Part shown: positions 50,396 to 58,683 of the stretch, one piece after another
How positions within the stretch are numbered: the first letter of the stretch is position 1
Layout of the letters: each line of letters begins with the position of its first letter
Source: JBBIPA01 sp963820495
GTDB lineage: Bacteria > Chloroflexota > Dehalococcoidia > GIF9 > UBA5629
Length of the DNA: 64,000 nucleotides
Reading direction: 5' to 3'
Assembly (NCBI GenBank): GCA_963820495.1
Contig: CAWGAF010000002.1
Coordinates: forward strand, 868,001-932,000
Notes under the pieces: generated by a model
The model's input: only the letters and a program-made list of their open reading frames with translations
Databases searched by the model: none
What the model was told of the DNA's origin: nothing
Translations under genes and position numbers: made by a program

Positions 50396-51223
50396 ATGAA
50401 GGACGATCAACGAATTAAGGCGCTGGAAGAAGAACTTAAGGTTTTGAAAAATGAGGTTCACGCAGTCCTCCTGGATTTACGTGAGCAGTACCTGAATTTA
50501 CAGAACCCTTTTAACCAGAATTTTGTACCCAGCGCTGGTAGTCAAATAAAAGGGATGCAAGATGCTAGGGGGGAGGGTGATGAAATTCAAAGCACCGCCA
50601 AAGCCAGTGAAGGTAATACTCCCGCTAATGTAAAAACAGGGGAAAGTCAAACACCATTATTGCAATTACCCAAACTTGAGAAAGAGGAGAATAAGAGTAA
50701 CCCAAAGGCTCAGGCTGAAGCAGCTGAATCCCAGATTAGGGACATGGCGGATATAGAATCACATGGAGTATTACCTCGTAATGATAAGACTTTCCTATGG
50801 CCTAGGTCTGAAACAGATGAGGAAGAGGAAAATTTAGAGGAACCACCGCCGAAGGTAGCAGCACCTCTTAATAGGAGGCAAAAGGAACAGGAATTTGCTG
50901 CTCAAAGTGGCAAGGTTGACTTGGTTGTTATCGCAGGACTGACTCAGTGGTTAGATCAGGCAACAGCCAAGCTTGGCAAAGAACGCACAGAAGTCCTGGT
51001 GGAGATATCATTCGCTATGGGACGGCTATCAAAAAACCTTAAAGATACCTTAATAAGGATGATACGTCTTTCTCATCATGAGTCCACCAGCGGACAATCA
51101 ATAACCGCCAGTGATTATCTGGGGATTTTAGCTCAATTGGACAATTTGCTTTCGGGTTCCAAGCAACAAGACAATGCGTTGCTATCAATTCTATCAATGA
51201 TGAAGGATTCTCGCAATGGATAA
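50396..51223 (+). CDS. ArlD/E-like archaellum accessory protein
   Basis: From ATG 50396 the protein has 275 residues: an N-terminal coiled coil (DDQRIKALEEELKVLKNEVHAVLLDLRE), a long low-complexity middle (about 45-165, charged and proline-rich), and a folded C-terminus. The C-terminus (VDLVVIAGLTQWLDQATAKLGKERTEVLVEISFAMGRLSKNLKDTLIRMIRL) resembles the ArlD/ArlE domain, which links the chemotaxis machinery to the motor in archaea. Relatedness is by pattern and position and needs a profile search. The longer frame from ATG 50366 starts inside the hairpin and is not preferred. The stop overlaps the next gene by 8 bp. Confidence 0.65.
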   Translation: MKDDQRIKALEEELKVLKNEVHAVLLDLREQYLNLQNPFNQNFVPSAGSQIKGMQDARGEGDEIQSTAKASEGNTPANVKTGESQTPLLQLPKLEKEENKSNPKAQAEAAESQIRDMADIESHGVLPRNDKTFLWPRSETDEEEENLEEPPPKVAAPLNRRQKEQEFAAQSGKVDLVVIAGLTQWLDQATAKLGKERTEVLVEISFAMGRLSKNLKDTLIRMIRLSHHESTSGQSITASDYLGILAQLDNLLSGSKQQDNALLSILSMMKDSRNG

Positions 51224-51677
51224 GATAATAGTTACTCTTTTACTGGTTATAGCTGGTGTAGTTTGCTCTTTAGTGGTTGTTAATGCCATGTATCCGGTTA
51301 TTACGTCTAGTAGCGGAGCCATAGTCGACGCGGCCACCAAAATAGATGACAGAATTAGAAGTCAGATCAAGATTATTGAAATAGCTGACCAAAATGATAC
51401 TGTATTTATATGGATAAAAAATGTGGGTTCTTCACGTATAGGCGGCATTGAAAGCAGTGACGTTTTCTTTGGCCCAGAGGGAGATTTTGCCCGCGTAACT
51501 TATGGTGGTTCAACAGCACCGTACTGGGATTATGCTATAGAGAATGATACCAAGTGGGGACCTTCGGCGACGATAAAAATTAGTATCCATTTGCAATCGG
51601 CACCATCAGGAACCTGCTATTTCAAAATAGTAATACCCAATGGGATATCAGATGGGAAATTATTTAGTACTTCTTAG
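51216..51677 (+). CDS. arlG: ArlG-like archaellum stator protein
   Basis: This 153-residue protein has one N-terminal membrane segment (residues about 4-25, IIVTLLLVIAGVVCSLVVVNAMY) and an extracellular beta-sandwich: IEIADQNDTVFIWIKNVGSSRIGGIESSDVFFGPEGDF and ATIKISIHLQ ... CYFKIVIPNGISDGKLFS. The VKNVGSS / DVFFGPEG pattern and its place before an ArlF-like gene match ArlG. ArlG-ArlF complexes sit outside the cell membrane and are thought to anchor the motor. In this bacterium the anchor partner is unknown, since ArlF binds the S-layer in archaea. Eight bases separate it from arlF. Confidence 0.75.
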   Translation: MDKIIVTLLLVIAGVVCSLVVVNAMYPVITSSSGAIVDAATKIDDRIRSQIKIIEIADQNDTVFIWIKNVGSSRIGGIESSDVFFGPEGDFARVTYGGSTAPYWDYAIENDTKWGPSATIKISIHLQSAPSGTCYFKIVIPNGISDGKLFSTS

Positions 51678-51685
51678 AGGATACC

Positions 51686-52183
51686 ATGGAAAACATTTTA
51701 GTCACCTTGGTATGCATCACTATGTTAATAGTAGGTGTGGTTACCATTGCCTCGGACTCGTTTAACTCTATTGATAGGCTTATATATGCATGGAAAGATG
51801 AGGAATCGCTCATTAACAACATGAGAAATACTGCTATTACATCTGTGAGTTCAAATGTAACCAGCGAAGGCAATCGGGTAGAAATAGTGGTGAAAAATGA
51901 TGGACAGACAGATCTGGCTAATTTTAAGAGATGGGATGTGCTCGTCAGATATCAGGATGGTAGTGCGCAATGGCTACCGTATACAACGGATACGCCGGGG
52001 TGGACGGTTGGTGGCATTTTTTTAAGCGGAAAACCGGAAATATACGAACCAAATATATTCAATCCGATGGAAACTATGAAGCTTGTATTAAATCTTAGTT
52101 CACCGGTATCCGAAAATACTACTAACCTAGCAAGCATATCTACTCCTAATGGTGTTAATACTGAAATTACATTTGGACATTGA
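51686..52183 (+). CDS. arlF: ArlF-like archaellum stator protein
   Basis: This 165-residue protein has an N-terminal membrane helix (about 4-23, ILVTLVCITMLIVGVVTIAS) and a beta-sandwich with SNVTSEGNRVEIVVKNDGQTDLANFKRWDVLVRY, WLPYTTDTPGWTVGG and STPNGVNTEI. The KNxGxT...F..WDVL pattern is like ArlF, which binds S-layer protein in archaea. Several NxS/T sequons occur (NVT, NTT, NLS). The assignment between ArlF and ArlG for the two adjacent genes is by pattern and could be swapped. It is followed by arlH after 32 bp. Confidence 0.72.
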   Translation: MENILVTLVCITMLIVGVVTIASDSFNSIDRLIYAWKDEESLINNMRNTAITSVSSNVTSEGNRVEIVVKNDGQTDLANFKRWDVLVRYQDGSAQWLPYTTDTPGWTVGGIFLSGKPEIYEPNIFNPMETMKLVLNLSSPVSENTTNLASISTPNGVNTEITFGH

Positions 52184-52215
52184 AACTAGGATATTAAAAA
52201 TATAGGTAATATCTA

Positions 52216-52938
52216 ATGAAAGTTTATGTGGATGATGAAGAGCAAATACAAAAGGTAGAGCTTATCTGTACTGGCAAAGGAGAAATTGACAAGCAGCTAG
52301 GCGGTGGCATACCTGTAGGCTCTCTCACGCTTATTGAGGGTGAATCAGATGCGGGCAAATCAGTACTGGCACAACAGATAATGTGGGGAGCTCTATCTTC
52401 TCGTCACCGCGTGATATTGTTTACTGCTGAGAATACCGTGAGAAGTATGGATAAACAGATGGAGAGCCTGGGCTTAAGCATTCTGGACTATATTCTTCTG
52501 GGGCGGATAAAAATATTTACCATCGAAGCATCAAGAATGAGGCAAATGAATACCTTCGATACTATAATCTCCGGTGTTTCGGCAAATCCACGTTATGATT
52601 TGGTAGTTGTTGATTCTTTGACTCCTGTTATCGCTCATACAACTCACGATGAAATTCTTACCTATTTTGAGCAATGCAAGAGGTTGTGCGATGAAGGAAA
52701 GTCTATTATTAACATCGCTCATACATATGCGTTTGATGAGCAGGTACTAATACGGCTGCGGTCTGCTTGTGATGCCCATTTTCGACTTCGAATAGAAGAG
52801 GTTGGAGATAAATTGGTCAAGGTCCTTGAGGTATCTAAGGTTCGAGGTGCGGTTAAAAACACCGGTAATGTCTTGAGTTTCGATGTTGATCCGGGTATTG
52901 GCATGCGTATAATGCCAATCGGTAGAGCGAAAGCATAA
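52216..52938 (+). CDS. arlH: ArlH, KaiC-like ATPase of the archaellum motor
   Basis: This 240-residue RecA/KaiC-like protein has ICTGKGEIDKQLGGGIPVGSL, Walker A GESDAGKS (42-49), FTAENTVRSM, Walker B-type LVVVDSLTPVIAHTTHDE, and an arginine-rich C-terminal part. The GExD-GKS Walker A form is that of ArlH, which binds ArlI and controls assembly and rotation. Its presence sets this locus apart from Tad or type IV pili, which lack an ArlH partner. It is followed after 20 bp by arlI. Confidence 0.9.
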   Translation: MKVYVDDEEQIQKVELICTGKGEIDKQLGGGIPVGSLTLIEGESDAGKSVLAQQIMWGALSSRHRVILFTAENTVRSMDKQMESLGLSILDYILLGRIKIFTIEASRMRQMNTFDTIISGVSANPRYDLVVVDSLTPVIAHTTHDEILTYFEQCKRLCDEGKSIINIAHTYAFDEQVLIRLRSACDAHFRLRIEEVGDKLVKVLEVSKVRGAVKNTGNVLSFDVDPGIGMRIMPIGRAKA

Positions 52939-52958
52939 CTGGTAAAGGAAATAATCCA

Positions 52959-54677
52959 ATGCCAAAGTTAATTTTACCATTCAATCAAGCGAAAAATAAA
53001 GGCATGAACAAAAGCGACGTTAGTAGCATAATAGGCATGCTGCCAGCAGAAGCTCATAATGTTATTCAGAAAAACTCTCACCTCTTGGGTTATCTGCAAC
53101 TGCTACCTACCAATGAATACGGTATCCCTCAGTTTTATGACAAATTAGACAGAAAAATGTCTGCTAACAAAAGACCGAATATCATTTACTCTGTAAAACC
53201 CGGAATTTTCGCTCATATAGTGTACGATCCTAACGATGGCCGGAATACATATATTCCAGTGGAACCAACCCTTATTCTTAATTTGGATGGGCTTATGGGG
53301 GAAATCGAAAAAAGGATGCTTTATTTGTCTGATTACCTTAACTTAACTGCAGTTATGTCTGAAGATGAAAGGAAAGCGAACATCCTGCAGTGCCTTGAAC
53401 GAGTTTTAACGACAGGAAATGGCCTATCCAGCAGCTCTAATAAAATTCCTATCAACACTAAGATTAAACCACTAGTAGTAACGCCTGGCCAATTACGCGC
53501 CGCTAAGTATCTCATAGTAAGAGATAAGATAGGTTTGGGTATCCTTGACCCCCTTGTGTCTGATAAATATGTGGAGGATATCAGTTGCAGCGGCACGGGC
53601 ACAATATTCATCGAGCACAAAATATTTAAGAGCTTGAAAACTGTTATCTCTTTTTCAAATCATGAAGACCTCGATACATTTGTCATGAGGTTGGCAGAGC
53701 GCATTAAAAAGCCAGTGAGCGTGCACAGTCCTATAGTGGATGCCACGCTTCCTGATGGTTCCAGAATAAATATTGTTTATGGACGTGACGTATCGAAGCG
53801 CGGCTCCAATTTCACCATCCGAAAATTCAGCGAAACGCCGCTTTCAGTTCTGGAACTAATAGATATGGGAACTCTAGATTACAAAATAGCGGCTTATCTA
53901 TCTGTCATGATAGGTGAAGGCATGAATGTCTTCGTCTGTGGTGAGACTGCGTCCGGTAAAACGACTACTCTTAACGCAGTAACTACTTTTATTCCTCCTA
54001 ATGCTAAGATTGTCTCCATAGAAGATACCCCAGAGCTTCAGGTACCACATAAGAACTGGATACGGGAAGTAGTGCGGTCAAGTAAACAAAGTGATGATGG
54101 CAGTGTTGATATGTTCGATCTCCTCAAAGCTGCTCTTCGACAAAGACCAAATGAAATAATAATTGGTGAAATCAGAGGCGCCGAGGGTGCCATAGCTTTT
54201 CAAGCAATGCAGACAGGCCATTCGGTAATGGCCACATTCCATGCTGCTTCTGTGGAAAGGCTTATCCAGCGCCTAACAGGTGACCCGATTAATGTCCCTA
54301 AAGCCTATATGGACAATCTTAATCTGGTTATTATACAGAGTGCTGTTAAGTTACCTTCCGGGCAGGTCGGACGCCGAATGATTACCGTTAGTGAAATTGT
54401 GGGTTATGATTCAGTAACTCAGTCTTATTTATTTGTGGAGATATTTCAATGGGACCCTGCAACAGATACATTTAAATTCAGTGGTGAAAACAATAGCTAT
54501 CTTCTGGAATACAAGATAGGCCCCAAGTTGGGTATTCCAATACATAAGAAACGACGTATTTACGCAGAAATTGAGCGCCGTGCAAAAATACTGGAGAAAT
54601 TAAATAAACAAGGGGTGAAAAATTTCTATGACCTCCTTAAAGTCCTTGCTAAAGCTCAAAGTGATGGGCTCTTCTAA
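52959..54677 (+). CDS. arlI: ArlI, archaellum assembly/rotation ATPase
   Basis: The 572-residue protein is a type II/IV secretion ATPase of the ArlI type. The N-terminal half has LIVRDKIGLGILDPLVSDKYVEDISCSG, then SVHSPIVDATLPDGSRINIVYG. Walker A GETASGKTT lies near residue 327, an aspartate-box-like SIEDTPELQVPH follows, Walker B NEIIIGEIRGAEG is near 402, and MATFHAASVERLIQRL carries the His box. The extended N-terminal region fits ArlI rather than PilB. It hexamerises at the membrane with ArlJ and powers filament growth and rotation. The last 50 bp overlap the arlJ reading frame. Confidence 0.92.
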   Translation: MPKLILPFNQAKNKGMNKSDVSSIIGMLPAEAHNVIQKNSHLLGYLQLLPTNEYGIPQFYDKLDRKMSANKRPNIIYSVKPGIFAHIVYDPNDGRNTYIPVEPTLILNLDGLMGEIEKRMLYLSDYLNLTAVMSEDERKANILQCLERVLTTGNGLSSSSNKIPINTKIKPLVVTPGQLRAAKYLIVRDKIGLGILDPLVSDKYVEDISCSGTGTIFIEHKIFKSLKTVISFSNHEDLDTFVMRLAERIKKPVSVHSPIVDATLPDGSRINIVYGRDVSKRGSNFTIRKFSETPLSVLELIDMGTLDYKIAAYLSVMIGEGMNVFVCGETASGKTTTLNAVTTFIPPNAKIVSIEDTPELQVPHKNWIREVVRSSKQSDDGSVDMFDLLKAALRQRPNEIIIGEIRGAEGAIAFQAMQTGHSVMATFHAASVERLIQRLTGDPINVPKAYMDNLNLVIIQSAVKLPSGQVGRRMITVSEIVGYDSVTQSYLFVEIFQWDPATDTFKFSGENNSYLLEYKIGPKLGIPIHKKRRIYAEIERRAKILEKLNKQGVKNFYDLLKVLAKAQSDGLF

Positions 54678-56193
54678 AGAAGGTGAGCAAAATAAAAGGA
54701 GCTCTTATAACGGGAAATTACCGTTTAATAAAGATCTTCTAAAAGGAGATTTGTTCTGCCATCTGACATATATGTCGGCCATTGCTACCTCAAATTTGCC
54801 TCGGAACTTGCTTTTTGAGTATGCTTCCAGTTTGCCCTACAGCTCCTCTCGTTATTTTAGGAAAGTCCATTTCTTGGCCAAAAAACTCAATTATGATTAT
54901 TCAGAAGCCTGCCGGATGGTTGGTGAAACAGTCAAAGAACCCGAGCCCAAAGCTATACTTTTGCGTATGGCTGGCGCTTTAGCATCTGGAGAGAAAGAAG
55001 CTGATTTTCTGGCGCGAGAGGCTTTTGCCATAGGAGAAACTTATGGGAATGAATATGATCGTGCTGTTGAAAGCCTAAAAAAGTGGACTGATGCTTATGT
55101 GGCATTGATTCTATCAGCATCTCTGGTAGTTGTCATCAGTGTAGTGTCAATGCTAATTTTCCCTATGAAACCCACATATATTGTCACTTTAACCTTTGTC
55201 ATGTTGATGGCAACAGCACTCGGTGCCTGGATAATGTTCAGGGCAGCGCCCAAGGAGGTTAAAACCCATTCTTTATTCCAAACCTCTACAGGACAAAGAT
55301 TGTCCAGGAATTTATTTAAATTTATGGTAGTACCAATGGCTATAGTCCTTATCCTATTAATGATGATTATGAAACCTAATTTGGGCTGGGCTATGGTAGT
55401 GATGTCGATTTTAGTACTACCTACAGGCTTTATTATGATTTGGGATGATCGAAAGATAGACAAGGTTGATGCTGATATTGCCAGTTTCCTTAGGTCCTTG
55501 GGTGGTGTAACCAAAGCAATCGGGACTACGATAACCGAGGCACTAGGAAGACTGGATTTTAGATCACTTGCCTCGTTGATGAAACCTGTTATCAGTTTGA
55601 ACAACTCGTTGATTCTGGGTATCAAACCTGAATTATGCTGGCAAAAATTTGTGGGAGGCACAGGAAGCGAGCATATAAATAGAAGCGTCCAGATTTTTTG
55701 GGATGGTATTGCAGTTGGTGGTGATCCCGAAAAAGTAGGCAATCAATCCTCTATGTTCGCCATGAAAGTAGCTCTGCTTCGAGCCAAGCGCAAGTTAGTC
55801 TCATCTACTTTTTCGTTTACTTGTGTTGTTATACACGCTACCATAGCCATGTTATTGGTAGGTATTTACCAGGTTCTAGTGAATTTTTCCACGCTTTTGC
55901 AGGGTATAGGTGGTGATACTTCAGAAAAAAGTATGGCTGCACTTCAGAGTCTACCGGCATTTGGTTTTTTTGCCAGCGGCGCTGGTCAACTTCAACTACT
56001 CGATACAATGGTTACTGCTATGTTAATAATGCTTACAATCGTGAATGCAGCTGCTGTAAAAATAGTAGAAGGAGGCCATAATCTCAAGTTTTTATTCTAT
56101 TTTGGTATTTTCCTTTTTATCTCGGGGATTAGCTTGCTCATTGTCCCAGGCTTGCTTAAAGGGGTATTTGGTGTTGTTCAAATGAGTGGTTAG
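54628..56193 (+). CDS. arlJ: ArlJ, archaellum polytopic platform protein
   Basis: The 521-residue protein has a hydrophilic start, then about seven membrane segments (around 152-175, 182-204, 232-250, 255-272, 395-422, 465-485 and 492-516). Two cytoplasmic T2SSF-like domains carry EACRMVGETVKEPEPKAILLRMAGALASGEKEADFLAREA and GVTKAIGTTITEALGRLDFRSL. Size and topology match ArlJ, the membrane anchor for ArlI. ATG 54628 overlaps arlI by 50 bp; ATG 54664 is a shorter alternative with 14 bp of overlap. Both share the same core. Confidence 0.9.
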   Translation: MTSLKSLLKLKVMGSSKEGEQNKRSSYNGKLPFNKDLLKGDLFCHLTYMSAIATSNLPRNLLFEYASSLPYSSSRYFRKVHFLAKKLNYDYSEACRMVGETVKEPEPKAILLRMAGALASGEKEADFLAREAFAIGETYGNEYDRAVESLKKWTDAYVALILSASLVVVISVVSMLIFPMKPTYIVTLTFVMLMATALGAWIMFRAAPKEVKTHSLFQTSTGQRLSRNLFKFMVVPMAIVLILLMMIMKPNLGWAMVVMSILVLPTGFIMIWDDRKIDKVDADIASFLRSLGGVTKAIGTTITEALGRLDFRSLASLMKPVISLNNSLILGIKPELCWQKFVGGTGSEHINRSVQIFWDGIAVGGDPEKVGNQSSMFAMKVALLRAKRKLVSSTFSFTCVVIHATIAMLLVGIYQVLVNFSTLLQGIGGDTSEKSMAALQSLPAFGFFASGAGQLQLLDTMVTAMLIMLTIVNAAAVKIVEGGHNLKFLFYFGIFLFISGISLLIVPGLLKGVFGVVQMSG

Positions 56194-56214
56194 GATAATT
56201 GAGGAGGATCAAAA

Positions 56215-56865
56215 GTGTATATTCTTGGGTATGACATAGATATATATACTGTTATTATCGTCGTTGCCGGTATATTTGTATTTAGCATTATTCTGATGAT
56301 AAGCAGCAGCATGAGACCTAAGAAACACGTCTCTAAAAAAGAGAGTAGAAGGCATGATGAATTGGAAAAGACGCTACAGGGCAAATATGAAAAGCAGCCG
56401 CAGGTAAAGGTTCCGCAAGATCAACAAGCTATAGTTATGGAAGGGTCTCATAAAGAATTAAATATAAAACCTACGCAAGAATTTCAGAATAACTCCAGCC
56501 CACAACAAATACAAAGTTTGACTGATGTGGCAAAAAGAGCAGTTGCTTCACAGGAGTCTCAGGATAGCTCTAGCCCTCAAATAACAAGTTTAACTGATGC
56601 AGCTAAAAGCCCAGCTGCTATGACACGCCTGTGGAAAACAGAAGATGCCACAAAAGACAAAGAGCCACGGGAACAAATCGAGGACAGCAATGATTTAGAT
56701 GATATTTTTAGTGATAATGATGAGCCTGAAGACCCCGCCCTGTCAGAACTAGCAAATGATTTGATTGATGTGAATTTAGATACTCTAAGTAAGCTGGGAA
56801 AAGAAGTATCTCAAGTTATTTCAAAGGGTGATCATGATATGAAAAGGGGACGCGATTATGATTAA
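56215..56865 (+). CDS. Single-span membrane protein with long acidic cytoplasmic tail, unknown (ArlX-like topology)
   Basis: This 216-residue protein starts at GTG 56215 after GAGGAGGATC. One membrane helix (about 12-31, VIIVVAGIFVFSIILMISSS) is followed by a strongly basic stretch (RPKKHVSKKESRRHDELEK), so the C-terminus is cytoplasmic. The rest is polar and low-complexity with a repeated pattern (SSPQQIQSLTDVAKR and SSPQITSLTDAAKS) and an acidic patch (DSNDLDDIFSDNDEPEDP). No domain is recognised. ArlX in Crenarchaeota has the same layout (one helix, cytoplasmic tail that rings ArlI/ArlH), so it may fill that role; sequence similarity is not apparent. It follows arlJ by 21 bp. Confidence 0.6.
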   Translation: MYILGYDIDIYTVIIVVAGIFVFSIILMISSSMRPKKHVSKKESRRHDELEKTLQGKYEKQPQVKVPQDQQAIVMEGSHKELNIKPTQEFQNNSSPQQIQSLTDVAKRAVASQESQDSSSPQITSLTDAAKSPAAMTRLWKTEDATKDKEPREQIEDSNDLDDIFSDNDEPEDPALSELANDLIDVNLDTLSKLGKEVSQVISKGDHDMKRGRDYD

Positions 56866-58612
56866 GACATTTGCTTTATGTTTGAGAAATGCATCCTTTT
56901 CTAAGAAATTTTGTCTGTTTCGTAATGCAAAGAGAGAAGAATATTTATTGCCCAAATTACCTCGTCATGGATTGATATTTATTATAGGGTTGTGTTCCAG
57001 AATATTTGTCTGTTTAGTAATTATCGCTACTGCCTTATTTATCATAGCTCAACCAGTATGGGCAGAAGACGCGCCAGTAAAAGTGCCCAGGTTAGAACTT
57101 TTGCCAAATGAAGGTCCCGTAGGTACAGAGGTCTTTGTAAGAATTCTGGATTTCGACCCCAACAAACAGGTCATAGTAATTTTCGGTACCGGGACAACTA
57201 TTACTCCCGGAACTACGGTAGTTGCTAAGGAAACCACAGATGAAGACGGTTATGCGGTGGCTAGTTTTGCCATCGATCTCTTTGGTGGTGGGAGATACAA
57301 TGTACTGGCCGATGATGGTACCAATAAAATCATAGCGAGTTTCAAAATTACGCCTAAAATCACTTTAAGCGATACCAGTGGTTTTGTAGGGGACACTGTC
57401 TCTGTCTCCGGAAATGGTTTTGCGGCTAGTAAACCGATAAAAATCTACCTTGGCGATACAAAATTAACCACTGGCGATGCAAATGACAGCGGAATATTCT
57501 CCGATGTTAAGTTTATCGTACCTGAATCCAGTAAAGGAGAACACGAAATAAAAGTCGAAGACAGCGAGGGCAATAGTAAAACAGCTGTCTATACCATAAA
57601 ACAAAAAATGGACATTTCCCCATTATCAGCCTCAGTAAGTTCTAACGTAACAGTAAGTGGTACTGGATTCAAGCCCAGTGATATCACCATTTATTTCGAC
57701 GACAAAGATATTGCGGCAACAACTGTTGATTCCAATGGCAATTTTACTGCTATTATTAAGGTGCCTCCATGTGCTGATGGAACTCATTCAATAAAGGTTG
57801 ACGATGGTTTGAACCGCTCCTACTGCGAATTAACTATAATCTCTAAAGTAATAATCAGCCCAGATAACGGCCACGTTGGTATGGCAGTTGGTATCCAAGG
57901 TTCCGGTTTTAGACCAGGGTTCCCAATCACGATCAACTTTGATAATACTACAATGGATGTAGCAACGGTAAGTACAGATGGAATTTTTTCGTGCAACTTC
58001 AAAATTCCAAAAGGTCTCTCTGGATCTCATACGATATCGGTCACTGATGGGGTCAACACCAAGAAAACAGCATTTAACATTGAATCTACTCCCCCTTTGG
58101 CTCCCTCACTTAATTCACCTGCTGATTCGGAGCGGATAGAGAAGGGGGTCCATTTTGAATGGAGTGGTGTTGATGACCCGAGCGGAGTGACTTATGTGCT
58201 TGAGATTGCTAAGGATGCTAAGTTCTCGGAGAGAATATTATCCACAGCGGATCTCACCCAGTGTGCTTTTGACCTTCCTGCAGATGAAAATTTGCTACCC
58301 AGCCAGAATGCTCCATATTACTGGAGAGTAAAGGCAATAGATGGTGCTTCGAATGAAGGTCCATGGTCTTCAGTAGGTTCGTTTTATAAGGGATATTCGT
58401 TAAATACGATCTTTTCGAATATGCCCGATTCGACAAAATATATACTAATAGGTTTAGGTGTGGTGCTAGTTGCTTTTGTGTTTTTCTGGTTCGGACATGT
58501 TCTAAAGAAAGTGAGGCGTGTTGATGATTCAGAATTCGAACTAGACAAAGAATCATCGAACACTGAAGCAACATGGGACTATAACACTGAATCAGATAAG
58601 TGGAATCAGTAA
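56858..58612 (+). CDS. Large exported Ig-repeat protein with C-terminal membrane anchor, unknown
   Basis: The 584-residue protein has a long basic N-terminus, then a signal-like hydrophobic segment (about 43-68, ending AQPVWAEDAP). Four IPT/TIG-type repeats follow, with recurring phrases such as LSDTSGFVGDTVSVSGNGF, SNVTVSGTGF and NGHVGMAVGIQGSGFRPG (residues about 80-410), and then a fibronectin-like domain (PPLAPSLNSPADSERI ... YYWRVKAIDGASNEGPW). A last helix (about 530-552, YILIGLGVVLVAFVFFWFGHVL) and a short acidic cytoplasmic tail end it. It is coupled to the previous gene by an 8-bp overlap. It may be an envelope anchor for the archaellum or an adhesin; the family is unknown. Confidence 0.65.
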   Translation: MIKTFALCLRNASFSKKFCLFRNAKREEYLLPKLPRHGLIFIIGLCSRIFVCLVIIATALFIIAQPVWAEDAPVKVPRLELLPNEGPVGTEVFVRILDFDPNKQVIVIFGTGTTITPGTTVVAKETTDEDGYAVASFAIDLFGGGRYNVLADDGTNKIIASFKITPKITLSDTSGFVGDTVSVSGNGFAASKPIKIYLGDTKLTTGDANDSGIFSDVKFIVPESSKGEHEIKVEDSEGNSKTAVYTIKQKMDISPLSASVSSNVTVSGTGFKPSDITIYFDDKDIAATTVDSNGNFTAIIKVPPCADGTHSIKVDDGLNRSYCELTIISKVIISPDNGHVGMAVGIQGSGFRPGFPITINFDNTTMDVATVSTDGIFSCNFKIPKGLSGSHTISVTDGVNTKKTAFNIESTPPLAPSLNSPADSERIEKGVHFEWSGVDDPSGVTYVLEIAKDAKFSERILSTADLTQCAFDLPADENLLPSQNAPYYWRVKAIDGASNEGPWSSVGSFYKGYSLNTIFSNMPDSTKYILIGLGVVLVAFVFFWFGHVLKKVRRVDDSEFELDKESSNTEATWDYNTESDKWNQ

Positions 58613-58683
58613 TAGACCTAATATTTAAGATATGTTTTGATCTGTCTATAAATTAGATGAAGTTAACTTTGAAAGGTAGGGAA

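Noticed and set aside
49678..56193. Tad or type IV pilus cluster
   Set aside because: ArlH and ArlF/ArlG-like proteins are present, only one ArlJ-type platform protein is found, and the filament subunit has the archaellin N-domain; no pilC/pilQ/tadV-like genes are nearby.
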